From positions 8,632-72,631 of the forward strand of contig MLAK01000303.1 of assembly GCA_001839685.1 (NCBI GenBank): a stretch of 64,000 bases of DNA, read 5' to 3'. A program made the position numbers and the translations under genes. Positions 12,356 through 23,445 of this stretch are shown here, piece by piece. Each line of letters opens with the position of its first letter. Position 1 is the stretch's first letter. Below the pieces are notes generated by a model that saw only the letters and a list, made by a program, of their open reading frames with translations, made no database searches and was not told the DNA's origin. The DNA comes from Tritrichomonas foetus. Its lineage: Eukaryota; Parabasalia; Tritrichomonadida; Tritrichomonadidae.

Positions 12356-13917
12356 GTGAGTGTGACCATAGAATCCCCCCCGGTGCTTGGTCCGCCGCTC
12401 GTCAACCCAGCCGAGCCTGTTGCGAACGGCGGACACGACAATCAAAATTACGAGTTAATTGTGTATAAAGGCATGATTTTATGCGATTCAACACAACATC
12501 GATATCGATTCGATACTTTTCTCGGAAAAGGTGTTTCTGGGTCGGTTTACAAAATCACTGAACTCACACCTGACAATCAGCCAGTCGAAGAATTCGCTAT
12601 CAAAATTTCCGCGTTAGATCCAGAATCAATAGACCGCATGGAATATGAGTGCAAAGTCTTAGAATTCGTATGTACTTTTTATTTTCCCTGTTTTGTTGGA
12701 TTTTTGTGCTGGATATTTTTGAAATATCAAAAAAATATATTTTGTCGAATTAGTTTTTTCCTCTCGATTTTCTTCAAATTCTGCTTCGATATTTGATATT
12801 TTAGACAATGAAATTTTTAGGATTTATTCGATAGATAATTCAATACAAACCAATCGCAATTCAAGTGTTTGCAGATTTCAAACTTTTTCAGAAGATATTT
12901 GTCCGAATATTCTAAGCAATTTTCTAACAATTCAGGGAAAAAATATTTTTGTATTTTCATTCTAACACACAGATTAAAAACCGTTGCACACATGTTGATC
13001 AATCCAAGTTCTTCAAATATGTCAAAACGTTTACAATTTTCGGTCATCGATGTTTCATTATGGAATATCTTGGAAAAAGCTGCTTTGATTTATTAAAAGA
13101 CCAAAATAATATTGGCTTTGAATTAAAAATCATTCAAAATGTTCTCAAATCAGTTTTACAAACTCTATCAGTTTTTGATACACTTCAAATTATTCATTGT
13201 GATGTAAAGCCTGAAAATATTCTCCAGAATGCCACAAATAATCAACTCTACACATTAATTGATTTCGGGCTCTGCTCAATTGTCAAAGAACAATTTATTA
13301 CTTATATTCAATCACGTTTTTATCGCTCGCCTGAAGTAATTTTTAATGATAACATTACAACTAAAGCTGATATTTGGTCTCTCGGATGTGTTGCTGGTGA
13401 ACTTTTCTTAGGTGTGCCCCTTTTCCCATGTTCCTCTGAAGTCCAACTTCTCTACCTGATGGATATGCTTGTTGGCCCTTTCCCGAAAGAATATGTGAAA
13501 AGGCTAAAGTGCCGAGGTCAGTATTTCAACAGTAACTTGACATTGAAAAGCTTCAAGAGACTTAGCATAGATTCACTTGAATTCTTTGATGAAGGCCATC
13601 CTTTCTTCATTTACAATAACCTTGCAATGAACGTAATGCGTTATGACCGTACAAAAACTTACACAGAAGAAGATCCAGCATCAGAAGACAGCTGCCTCTG
13701 CCCTAACCAAACTCACACTGACGTTCAAAGTTCCGAAACTGGTGAAGGTGTGAATGATGATGATAATGGAGGTAATAGTGTGATTAGCGAGAAAGAAATG
13801 GAACAGAGACAGTTATTCTTAGACATAATGCTGAAAATGTTAAAGCTTGATCCAAATGAGAGACCAAATGCAGAAACATTGTTGAATCATCCATTCATTC
13901 AGGCGAAACTGGACTGA
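12356..13917 (+). CDS. Yak1/DYRK-type protein kinase, two exons
   Basis: Exon 1 ends at 12667 and exon 2 is 12973-13917. Joining them gives about 418 residues and restores the kinase N-lobe between strand 3 and the hinge. Exon 1 has NYELIVYKG (a Yak1/DYRK pre-kinase motif), the glycine loop GKGVSGSV and AIKI with the ATP-binding lysine. Exon 2 has HCDVKPEN, DFGLC and IQSRFYRSPEV, the DYRK/HIPK activation-loop signature whose tyrosine is normally autophosphorylated. An acidic insert of about 60 residues precedes the last helix, which keeps the R-P-N-A motif. Such kinases regulate growth and stress responses. The 5' end is unsure: the given start is GTG, an in-frame TGA lies at 12329, and the first in-frame ATG (12473) falls inside the conserved pre-kinase motif. 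A missed first exon, a base error or a non-ATG start are all possible. Confidence 0.85.
12668..12972 (+). other. spliceosomal intron, 305 bp
   Basis: Begins GTATGT and ends TTCTAACACACAG, matching the highly conserved trichomonad 5' splice site and the fused branch-point/3' splice site. Exon 1 ends exactly on a codon boundary, and removal keeps the kinase frame: L-E-F joins to I-K-N-R, as expected between helix C and the next strand. The intron is longer than most described trichomonad introns. Confidence 0.92.
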
Positions 13918-14638
13918 AAAAAATATTTTGTAGGTTTATCGTTAGTTATTGTATACAATATAGTATGAAATTTTGCATGATTGACAAAATAGAACACATA
14001 TGTTTTCTATTAATCTCTTTATTTTATCTTTTCTATTTTAGTTGAAATATTATACATAAAAATCACCCGTATCCTTCTCTTTTGTGAGTGAAGAAATCGG
14101 ATATATTAACTTGTTGACGTTTCTCTATCTTTACTTTTCTTTACATTCGTTTTGATCATCAAATTTAATGTTTGGTATACAACACTGTTACTATCCTCAA
14201 AACATAGAAACTGTTCATACTAGATCTTATGGTTCGGATTCAAAACTTCTTAATCACAGAGTTGTATTACTTACGATAGATCATTTCGTTCAATTTTCTG
14301 ATGACCTCATAGAATTGGATTTCATACTTTTTAGAAAAAGTTCTCATGTTTCACAGAAAAAGTTAGGATCAACTATTGAAGAATTCACCATAATTTGGTG
14401 AATAACATGCGGTTTAACTGAATCGTCTCATTTCTTTTTCAAAGTGTATTTCCACATGAGATTCTCCTGAAGAGAATATTAATTGTCCTATTTAATTCGT
14501 GATTTTTTGAATGACATGACATTTTTAAAACACCACTCTCAATAGGTTTAGTACAACCTTAGCTTGAAAAAGTGGAGGAGTATTTGGCCTTGCATTTAAC
14601 CATCATGGAAATTTGTCATTTCTTTATTCCTGTCAGAA
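13918..14638. other. intergenic, nothing recognised
   Basis: 720 bp of AT-rich sequence between two plus-strand genes. A 77-codon open frame at 14168-14401 starts with ATG but shows no known domain, and I do not call it a gene. Confidence 0.45.
14616..14621 (+). promoter_or_regulatory. initiator-like TCATTT
   Basis: Exact TCAYTW match with its A 21 bases before the ATG of the WD40 gene, a plausible trichomonad transcription start. Confidence 0.35.
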
Positions 14639-15676
14639 ATGAAAGCTCCTTTCATTTTACAAGAAAGTGAAAGGTGTGAACCAGGCACAAAGATTATATA
14701 TACATCATTTTTGGAAGAAAACGTCACAACTCCAAAAACTTTTCATCTTCACGAATGTTTCATTCCACTTGGATCAAAAGAGTTTTTGGATAAAACAGTT
14801 AATGAAGATATTGCATTTGATCATCCAGTTGTATGGATGGATAAAAAAGATGATTATTTTCTTTTTGTTACGAATGATCATCAAAAACAAAATTCATTTT
14901 ATTATGATATGAATACTCAAAAGCTTCATAAAATTAAAATAAAACATGTTTATCGAGCTTTTTTCAATAAAAAAACGAATGATGAAGAGTTGGATTTCAT
15001 GGCAACACTTCATTCCCTAACTACATCAAATGATTCTTTTTATGTTTTGAGTAAAAGTGAAACTAGTGCGCCTGCTGACAAAAGCACTATTTTCAGTATA
15101 TATGATCCAGAGTTAGAACGTCCCACTAAGCAGTATCCAATTCCTGCACAAACATTAGCAGCCTATGATAAAAAAATTGTTTTTGCTGTTGATCAGTATT
15201 TAATTATTGTTGATTCTTCATCAAACGTGGATTATTCACAAATTAGAGATGATCCGCATTATTCTATTCATGCACATTATGGAAAAATCACAGATCTTGC
15301 ATTCAGCCAGAATGGTGACTATCTCTACAGCGCAAGCTTTGATGGTTATGTTAAAAAATGGGATTTATGTAAAGATGACATCACTTTTGATGAATATTTT
15401 GTTGGTGATTCACCAATAGTCTCTGTTAGACCAAGCACTATTGATAATAATCTATTTGTTGCTACTTTAACAGATGGTAAAGTATGTATTGGCAATTTTA
15501 AACAAAAAGATCCAACCATTCACACAATTTGGCAAAATGAAAACGAAAAAAACAAAGATAATCTCATCTTGTCACGTGGTGTGTGGGCTGATTTCTCCCC
15601 ATCTGATCCATCGGTATTTGTTGCATCTACAATAAATGAAATGAAAGTGTTTGATGTAGATTCACGCTTCTTCTAA
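14639..15676 (+). CDS. WD40-like beta-propeller protein
   Basis: 345 residues. The clearest WD40 blade is at about 220-248: GKITDLAFSQNGDYLYSAS followed by DGYVKKWDL, the classical GH/GK...S.D...WD pattern. Neighbouring segments (about 262-285 and 315-345) look like weaker blades ending in hydrophobic-D motifs (KVFDVD at the C-terminus). The N-terminal 180 residues are beta-rich but show no clear repeat, so the propeller may be degenerate or irregular. No signal peptide or membrane segment. It is probably a scaffold; the complex is not identifiable. The stop codon is part of TTCTAAAAAC, giving a UAAA polyadenylation-like signal. Confidence 0.75.
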   Translation: MKAPFILQESERCEPGTKIIYTSFLEENVTTPKTFHLHECFIPLGSKEFLDKTVNEDIAFDHPVVWMDKKDDYFLFVTNDHQKQNSFYYDMNTQKLHKIKIKHVYRAFFNKKTNDEELDFMATLHSLTTSNDSFYVLSKSETSAPADKSTIFSIYDPELERPTKQYPIPAQTLAAYDKKIVFAVDQYLIIVDSSSNVDYSQIRDDPHYSIHAHYGKITDLAFSQNGDYLYSASFDGYVKKWDLCKDDITFDEYFVGDSPIVSVRPSTIDNNLFVATLTDGKVCIGNFKQKDPTIHTIWQNENEKNKDNLILSRGVWADFSPSDPSVFVASTINEMKVFDVDSRFF

Positions 15677-15951
15677 AAACTGTGAAATTACTTAAATGCA
15701 ATTCACACAATTTGCTTTTTTATGTTTTATAAAAAATTTATTTTCAAACGATGTATCTACCTAAATACAAGATATTTTATAGATTCTAGTCAATTCTATA
15801 ATTTATTGAAAAGTTAATGTTGATGTATGGATCACAAAACAATATTTTTTCTTCGTCTGAATTATCCAATAAGGAAACGAAAAGTGTAATTAATGTATAT
15901 TTTATGTTTATTACAAAATTGATCACTTTCACGTATTGTACAATTAATTAA

Positions 15952-17220
15952 CTATTCTGTATAAAGAGTTCCAAAGAACTCAATTCCATTTAAAACCAAA
16001 AAATTAAAATGATTATGGTTTTCAGTCGTTTGTGTTAATTTCAAAAACTGTTAAGGATGGGATAAATTGCATGTGAATGATGCACAGAGGTTCTTCCCAT
16101 TTAAAACATGGGTATTTTTTTGTTCATCAATCAAATGCCAATTAATTTTATTATTTGATCCTTCAATTTTCCAAGATTTCAAATGATCTGAGTCTGGACC
16201 ACAATTATCCGTTTTTATTGTATATCCATTTACTGCAGCTTTTTTATCTTTGAAATCAATCATCCACCAACTTCCTTCTTCATTTTGTGAATACCACTTA
16301 TCATCCCAATTACTATTGATTACTTGCCAACATGCATTAAACTTATTAGATGATGCTGAAATAACAACCGATTTCTTTTGATGTGCATTTCCATTACAAT
16401 TCCTATTTAAACTTTGAATTATTCCATTGAGGGGATCTTTTTCATTGATAGCAAATTTAGCTTTCGTTACAAATCGTGTTAATCTAGGTGTGGGAAGAGA
16501 TGGGCATTCAACAAGCCTTCTACAAAGTTGGTTCCATAAACCAATACTCATATCTCCAAAATCAAAATTTGTAATAAATTCAGTCATTTTTAATTGGCTT
16601 ACATATTGAAATTGAACGAACTCTAACAAGTCAAGAAACTCTGGGTTTTTGTCAGCTAATGAATAAATGAAACTCATTAAAAAATCTTCATTTTCAATTC
16701 TCAATTTTGAATTAGATAAAATTTTTCTCATTATGCAATAATCAAGTGATTTTAAATCTTCAATGTTTATGTCAGTCAAATTTGAAGCAATAAAATCTAT
16801 TTCTTTACGATAGGAAACACTATTTTCAGCTTTATAATGGAGAATAGACACAACATTTTCTGTTGTTGATTCTTTCATATTAAATGTTGAGAAAATCATT
16901 TTTGTTAATTCATTATTTTGAAGTGCTTTTGAAATTCTTAAAAGTGTTTTCAATTCATTCGAACTTAAAGTTATTGTTCTACCTTTCATTAAAGAAACAA
17001 TTTTCTTAAACAAATGACGACTATCTCGCACATTAATGATGAATTGATTAGCTGATGGATCTGTCAAATGGATTCTTGATACTGCAGGCGAAATGAAATC
17101 TGCCTGATATTTTGAACATCGATATTCAACATCACCAACATAGAAAACAAATTCATCGGAATCATCAAAATGAATATTCTGTAAGCCGTTGTTAGACAAT
17201 GACACAGTTTTCTCTTTCAT
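15952..17220 (-). pseudogene. BTB-BACK-F5/8-type C protein cut by an in-frame stop
   Basis: The open frame from the ATG at 17220 stops at a TAA at 16051-16053 after 389 codons. The same frame then continues for 32 more sense codons to a TAG at 15952-15954. The extension carries the missing end of the C domain: FLKLTQTTEN and then NGIEFFGTL, the terminal strands of F5/8-type C (discoidin) domains. Full architecture would be a BTB/POZ-like fold (about 22-110), a BACK-like helical region (about 115-215) and an F5/8-type C domain from about 270 onward, with W and N-x-C-W/NSNWD motifs. This combination is typical of a large trichomonad family of unknown role, perhaps adaptor proteins. The lesion could be a recent nonsense mutation, a base error or a readthrough stop. 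Without readthrough the last two beta strands are lost. Confidence 0.8.
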
Positions 17221-17785
17221 TTTTACTCAAGATTGACAAAGTCTGTTTGAATAGAAAAAGTGAATTAATTGTCAAAGTTTGTTTGAAGAAAACTAATCAC
17301 ATAAAAACCATTCATCCCTAAACACAAAAATTATCATTCACACCTACCATTACTCAAGCAAACAAACAAATCAACTGGGAAACAAGCAAACAAATCAAAA
17401 AATTAATTTTTTTAAAAAAACAAATCAACTGAGAAACAAACATATCAAAAAATAAATTATTATTATTAAAAAACAAACAAACAAAGCCAAAAAATAATTA
17501 TTGTGATAATAATGGGATGTTATGAACATTGTAATGAAATCAATAATCTCCCAATGCTTCCATCATTTAGTGTTTCTTAAACCCAACTTTCAATCATTTG
17601 ATGAATATTTATTGAAGAAAGTCAAATTCGGCGAACCGTAAAAAAATACGTTTATTCACCGATCATGTTTTCAGAGCAGAACAATCTGATACAACTTTTT
17701 GTGTAATTTCTTTAATTTCATTGCTTTAATAAATTGAGACCAAATAAGTGATCAAAAAGTCAATATAAAATTTTATTTCAATCAG
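17221..17785. other. divergent spacer with A/C-rich repeats
   Basis: Between 17355 and 17490 there are many caaa/aaac runs and a degenerate direct duplication of about 50 bp, each copy starting aacaaatcaactg(g/a)gaaac (near 17366 and 17419). Nothing else is recognised. It separates the divergent BTB-F5/8 and CAMK-like kinase genes. Confidence 0.55.
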
Positions 17786-19187
17786 ATGGAAATTAAATCC
17801 ATTCCCGCGGGCACGGTCATAAATAAATATTGTTTTGAATCAGAAATCGGTGAAGGAACATTTTCGGTCGTTTACAAAGCATCGCATGAAAAATTTGGCG
17901 AATGTTCAATAAAAGTGATATCAAAAAAAAAAGAAAGAGAAGGACTTATGGATCTATATTGAAAATGAAATACGAATATTAAAAATGATCGACCATCCTT
18001 TCATCGCTCATTTGTACGACATTTTTGAAGATTCTGAAAATCTTTATATAGTGCTTGAATATGCAGGTAACGGGTCATGTTATAACCAGCTAGTACAGTA
18101 TGGCCCATTCGAAGAAAATCTAGCTCGAAGAGTGTTCTGCGAATTATTGTCGGCAATCGATTATTTGCACAATACGTTAAAGATAGCACATCATGATATA
18201 AAAGCTGAAAATGTTCTTCTTGATAAAAATAATCATGTTAAACTTATTGATTTTGGGTTTTCAAGGGAATTTGATGATACTCACCCGGTGTTTTCTCGTC
18301 CGAACGGTTCACCTGAATATTCAGCTCCAGAAATATTCAAAGGTCATAAAAATACTGGACTTTCTGATGTTTGGAGTCTTGGTGTTGTCCTGCATACAAT
18401 ACTGTTAAAAATAATGCCTTTTTCCGATCCCGATTACAAAAGACTCACTCAGAAAATTCTATATACTGAGTCGAAGTACTTAAATATGTTGCCTCCAATG
18501 GCGTCAGATTTAATCCAGAAAATGTTAAAGAAAGACCCAAGTCAGAGAATTTCATTAGAAGCAATTTACAAGCACATGTGGGTTCAAAAACAGCCGCTTT
18601 TGCATTCGTTAAATAAAGATTTCGGTGTTCCTTATTTGAAAGATCTTCCAATCGATAAAGATCTGGTTCCACCTGGTGTTGATCCAAAGGAACTTGAAAA
18701 AGATCTTAAAAATCATAAATTTACAAATGATACAATATTTTATCGAATGAATAAACGGAAAAACGTTTCTATTGGTGTTACCAAAGCCTATAATGAAGCT
18801 GTAGAAAAAGTTGTTGTTCCAATCATGCGACTATCTCATGAAAATATTCCTAAGCCAAGCATGAGTTCTCCAAGATCAATTAGCCCTAGAGCTATTACTT
18901 CAACAACAAGCACAAAAACTTATACCAAAACTTCATCGAATGATTCTATTAATAATACGCCAAATTATTCAACTAATGCTTTAACTAGTAATGCGACAAA
19001 CTCAAATGCAGATGCCGGAAAAAATAATCTACAGCAACAATCAAAATTTGTGGTGCCAACGAGGAGATTATCAACACCAAATACACAAAAAATCAACCCA
19101 GGTGTTGATCAAGGAATTCCGGCAGATCCATATTTTAATGTTAAGCGTCATAGAACTGGATCTTTCTTGGATACAATGAAGAAATGA
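17786..19187 (+). pseudogene. CAMK-like Ser/Thr kinase with homopolymer frameshift
   Basis: The ATG at 17786 opens a kinase N-lobe: IGEGTFSVVYKA glycine loop and CSIKVISKK with the ATP-binding lysine. This frame ends at a TGA after 54 codons. The rest of the kinase is in another frame: IENEIRILK (helix C), then EDSENLYIVLEY hinge, HHDIKAEN catalytic loop, DFGFS and GSPEYSAPE. The frames cross at a run of ten A residues (17923-17932); nine A would join them. This is either a sequencing or assembly error or a real frameshift. The catalytic loop has HHD rather than HRD, so the RD arginine is replaced. A long Ser/Thr/Asn-rich tail (about 300 to the end) follows a KA-like linker and is probably regulatory. 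The family resembles CAMKL/AMPK-related kinases. If only the downstream open frame (from 17985) were used, the product would lack ATP-binding elements. Confidence 0.82.
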
Positions 19188-20189
19188 TGCAGATGTAATC
19201 TCAAACTGTCAATAAATTACATTAATTTGACCATGATCATCTTTTTTCCGATAAAAAACTTTTTCGAATTACAATTCGATTGAATGTTTCTAATGATATT
19301 CTTCAGACATAGCTGATCTTACAAAAAAGCAAGATACAAATTTCCATTAGGGGCAAAATATGAATTGAAAGGTGATTTTTGGTCATCTACCTGTTTGGAG
19401 TAAATTATCGATATAAAATGTCAATAGAACTTTTTGAATTTTCCATGTTATTGAAAATTTTCTAATTATCACAAGCTGTTAATTGAATTCAATTCTAAAA
19501 TGATGTCTTTCATCCTTTACTCGTATACTTAAGAACAATTCATGGAAGATAAGTAGACTTTGATTGTTAATTTCAGAAGAAATTTCAAAAATAATTTCAA
19601 CAGTTCTAAAGCGATAAATAAAGAAATGAGGGGGAAAAATGTTATTATGTTCAATTCAACAATCATTGACTTATTTCAATAATAAAGAAATGGAAAAGAA
19701 TGGCATTCAAATCACTTTGAATCAAAAAATCATCAAAAATTATTCATTATTTTTATCTCCAAAAAATGTGGATTATATGGATCCTCATTCTGAAGTTGAT
19801 TTTGGGAAGATTAAAAATATAAATTTTCTAGAACTTAATCTCATGATTGTTTAATTCATATATAAAATACTTCAATGATCACCGGTTCTAAAGGAAAAAA
19901 TTTATATAATAGGGCAAAGTTAATGAAGTATAGAGAAAACTTTTTATATCATTATAACTATAAATATATATTATCTCATTTATACATTAATAAAATTTCC
20001 TCTTGTTTTTAGATCTACAATTCTAACAATCACAGTTACCTTCACTTTTCATATTATTTAAATATACTCTTAACAATAATCATAATCATTATAATAATCA
20101 TAATCAAAATAATAATAATCATAATAATAATATGACAATAATAAAACTAAAACTCAAAATAAATAAATAAATAATTTTCAAAATGATGT
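19188..20189. other. long convergent spacer
   Basis: About 1 kb without a supported gene. A 71-codon frame at 19639-19854 starts with ATG and has a protein-like composition, but no family is recognised. From 20060 to 20175 the sequence is dominated by taataatcat-type simple repeats. Confidence 0.45.
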
Positions 20190-20924
20190 TCATTTACAAG
20201 TGTTTAAGAATTTTTGCGGCAGCCAATTGATTTTATACTTCCTTACAAGTGTTCTCAGTTGATTGAAGTCATTTCCAAGAATTGAAAAGAGGGCCTCTCT
20301 CTCACTATCAGATGGATCCCAATCTCCCAGAAATTCATTCAGCTTAACAATTCGTGCTTCTGTATCCAAATCAGTTTTATTCACAATTCTTGCAAAAGTT
20401 GCAACATCCAATGCATCTGATAATTCTTGTGTTGATAATTCCTCAAGAAACTTCGCAATATAAGTTTCTAAAATGATGAGCTCATTTGGAAGCTGAAGGT
20501 CATAGCATTGATTGACAAGAGGCAAAATTTGAGAACTATTTATATTATTATCGAGAAATGAGATCAATTCTCGCTCAAGGCCGGCAATTCCGTACGTGTG
20601 TGAAATGTGAATGAGTGGAATGAAATCGCTTAATGTGAAATTCAATTTTCCGCTATACATCCATTGAATAACTTTCGGTAATAAATTTTTCGGATTATCA
20701 TAAATATCGACTTCTCCAGAAACAGTTTCTTGCATTCCTGAAGTGAAGGCGTCATGAAAGAAATCGGATGTGTTGGAGAGAATGATTTTATGAGCACGAA
20801 TTACTTCTGTAACAGGACCTCCTTGTTCTGCGTGCATGTGGAGCTCACAATCGGTAAGAAATTGCTTTTGGAAATATTCGTAATAGTTAAATATTGAACA
20901 ACAAACAACCTCCTGCTCTTCCAT
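20190..20924 (-). CDS. BTB-BACK domain protein
   Basis: 244 residues. The N-terminal BTB/POZ domain spans about 10-125: the core is FLTDCELHMHAE, then RAHKIILSNTSDFFHDAF, then VIQWMYSGKL, which are the usual strand 1, A2/strand 3 and A4/A5 segments. A helical BACK-like region follows (about 130-235, with IAKFLEELS). There is no Kelch, MATH or DNA-binding domain. Short BTB proteins like this can act as cullin-3 adaptors or dimerising scaffolds, and they are numerous in trichomonads. The specific target is unknown. The start ATG gives a normal length for a stand-alone BTB-BACK protein. Confidence 0.85.
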   Translation of the reverse strand: MEEQEVVCCSIFNYYEYFQKQFLTDCELHMHAEQGGPVTEVIRAHKIILSNTSDFFHDAFTSGMQETVSGEVDIYDNPKNLLPKVIQWMYSGKLNFTLSDFIPLIHISHTYGIAGLERELISFLDNNINSSQILPLVNQCYDLQLPNELIILETYIAKFLEELSTQELSDALDVATFARIVNKTDLDTEARIVKLNEFLGDWDPSDSEREALFSILGNDFNQLRTLVRKYKINWLPQKFLNTCK

Positions 20925-21591
20925 TCGAAATAAGTAATTTCCGCCATTATTGAATTTTTATTTGGTCCAATATTCATTTTTATAAATTTGATGTTTCTGA
21001 GACAAGTTTCATGGGGAATCTCAGGTCTATCAAAAGTACATACGGGAAAAACTTATGCAAAAAGACATCTGAAACATGAAATTCTTTATGGTTGTACATT
21101 AAAGTATCAACAGATAGTTTTTATTTTTTTGGTCTTTTTTTCACTTTTTGCTTTTCAGTAACACAGAAATTTTTAGGCAAACAAAGCAGCTTTTTCTTTT
21201 GTTTGGCAAGATTACTCTTTTCATAAACTAATTGTGCTTTTCTCACATTGACTTAGTTATTCCAGGAATTAACAACTTGTAGAAATAGAAATAGTCACTT
21301 CGTCTATCATTGATGCATACGACAGCTCAAACAAGATCATGCAAAAACAGATAATCAACAACTTAATTCATTCTTTCGTAGCAATAGTTTACCGAAGGGG
21401 AATGTTTTTTTTATATAAACAAAATATTATAGTCAACTCAAAAACCCGGCGCCATATTGATTTTATTCTATTTAAAAAATATCATAATTTTTCAGACACA
21501 ACCATTCAAAAATTGTATATTTTGTGAGAATTCCGTTTAAAAATAAGCTTACCGTTTATCATTATTATTATTATCTTTCCTCTTCCAACGC
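20925..21591. other. intergenic, nothing recognised
   Basis: No gene or repeat supported. It marks the left border of the transposon-rich region, but I found no terminal repeat of the following element here. Confidence 0.4.
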
Positions 21592-22875
21592 ATGATCGCA
21601 GATGATAAGGTCAATGCTATAACAGAGCTGTCACTACTAGCTGTTGATGACTATTTCCAGCAGCACTTTGAGAGCCTAGAAAACAGACCTGAGTTCACGA
21701 GTGCAGAATATTTACGAGATCAAATTGAGTATGCAGTAAAATACTTAAGAGCGACCACTCGAAAAGTTCCGTTTAGGTGTATTGCTGACTATTTCGGGAA
21801 ATCTATCTCAGCAATTCGAAAGTATGAGACGAAATACAATCAAATAACAGAAACCAAGAATGGAACATTGTTGAATGATAGTCAGTTCGCTGATCTAGTG
21901 AATTATGTCAACAGGCAATATAACATGAAAATGCCATGTAGATATATTGATGTTATCAATTATTGCTTCGAGAAATTTAACGTTGACATAAAGCTAAATA
22001 TCCTCCTTGCAATGATTGAAAGATCTGATATGCTAAAAACAGTGGTCGGCAAACCAATTGAATCAACAAGCATGCTTGCCTCAACGGAGGAAATTAACGA
22101 ATATTTTGTAAGGACTAACCATGAGATCAAAGATATCCCCGCAGCCTTTATAGCAAATGCAGATGAAACCGGAGTTGTTCCACTTAAGGATGCAAAGGAT
22201 GTCTCACTAATAGTCCGTCAACTCATGTTCGACTTATAACATCCTATGGAGTTGATCGTCAGATCAAGCGTACAACAATGCTTGCGACAATATATGGTGA
22301 TGGAACGTTTTCGCCACCATACATAGTTGTTAATCGTAAAATGTAAATGAAGAGTTATTGTTATACGGAATCAATGATGAAAACTGTAGAATCACTTATC
22401 AAGGAAATTCCTTTATGCTTTCACGATTGTTTAATTATTGGGCGGAAGAAATTTCTGGCCTGAAATAGAAAGACGACTTGAAAAATTTACATATGATGGC
22501 TGGGATATGCTAATTCTCGATGATTTTAGCAGTTACTTTGATTTCGTGACAGATGCCTGGAGAAGAACATTATCGTGAATGTATTACCCGTACACTCGAT
22601 CGATCAAACTCAAATGCTCAATCTCGGATTATTTTCTATTCAAAAACGTTCTAAATCTTCGTATCGAAACAAAACGAATTTAAGTGATCAAGCTTTAGTT
22701 AATTGTTTCAATTGTAAATTCCTGGTATTCCGCTGCCACACCTTATAATATTATGCAAGTGTTTAATTATGCAGGAAATGATGCGTATGTTGGAAATGAT
22801 GAAGTGTTATATTATTGAATCAATTTTGATTTGGCGAAAAAGGTTCGCCATGACATTATTCCTAATAAATTGAGT
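21592..22875 (+). pseudogene. decayed pogo/Tigger-type DDE transposase
   Basis: The first 215 codons are open and show an N-terminal HTH-like region (RCIADYFGKSISAIRKYE) and the first catalytic aspartate in IANADETGV. Then the coding trace jumps frames: from about 22214 THVRLITSYGVDRQIKRTTM and IYGDGTFSPPYIV; near 22505 the second catalytic region LILDDFSSYFD; near 22570-22640 a LPVHSIDQTQMLNLGLF segment, where the usual third aspartate of an LDLGIF-type motif reads N; and at 22716-22800 the C-terminal WYSAATPYNIMQVFNYAG. These are the landmarks of DDE_1 (pogo/Tigger/jerky) transposases in the correct order. At least three frameshifts and several stops make it non-functional. No terminal inverted repeats were identified. 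Confidence 0.78.
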
Positions 22876-23445
22876 TATTTTCTAACGGATAGTAATCAAT
22901 GGTCAAAACAGCAATGATGACAATCATAGAAACCGAAACGTAAGTAGAGATGGCGACTAATCAACAGTGACAGAGAAACAGACAGCGACAGACAAACAGA
23001 TAGATTTCAGATTTGCAGTTCCGGTTGATGAGCAGCGACAGACAAACAAACAGATTTCCATTTTTCATAAAGAGAACCCTTTAAAAAAAGGATTTCCCAT
23101 TCTACATGGGGATATCATCATTCTGTTAATAAAATTAGATATTCAGTTATCTGTCCTTCAGTTTCACAATATACAAACCTAGATGATATCTCTCTTGTCA
23201 AATTGTATCAAAATAAAATCATAGAAATCGATGAAAATATTATACAATTATTTCCTAATATCCTTTCGATAATGAATTTGGGTTTCTCAAAATAAAAATA
23301 TCTTTTCCAGAAAATACCGAACTTCCTATGGATTCAAGTAAATTTACTTTTTCAAATCTTCATCAAGTCAATTACAGTAAATTTTTCTGATAATTTCCAA
23401 TAACATAAAAACGAAACCTTTTTTTTTTTTTTTTTTTTTTTTTTT
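22876..23445. other. transposon-flanking sequence up to the gap
   Basis: Contains a short direct repeat, cagcgacagacaaacaga/aaca-attt, at about 22984-23007 and 23033-23057, and a poly-T run at 23419-23445 that leads straight into the assembly gap. No gene supported. Confidence 0.5.

Noticed and set aside
14228..14245. GGTTCGGATTC, a tRNA B-box-like sequence
   Set aside because: No matching A-box, acceptor stem or cloverleaf could be folded around it.
14168..14401. 77-codon plus-strand frame starting with ATG
   Set aside because: No domain, composition like non-coding AT-rich DNA, no initiator element.
19639..19854. 71-codon plus-strand frame
   Set aside because: No family recognised and no neighbouring coding trace; kept only as a remark in the spacer entry.
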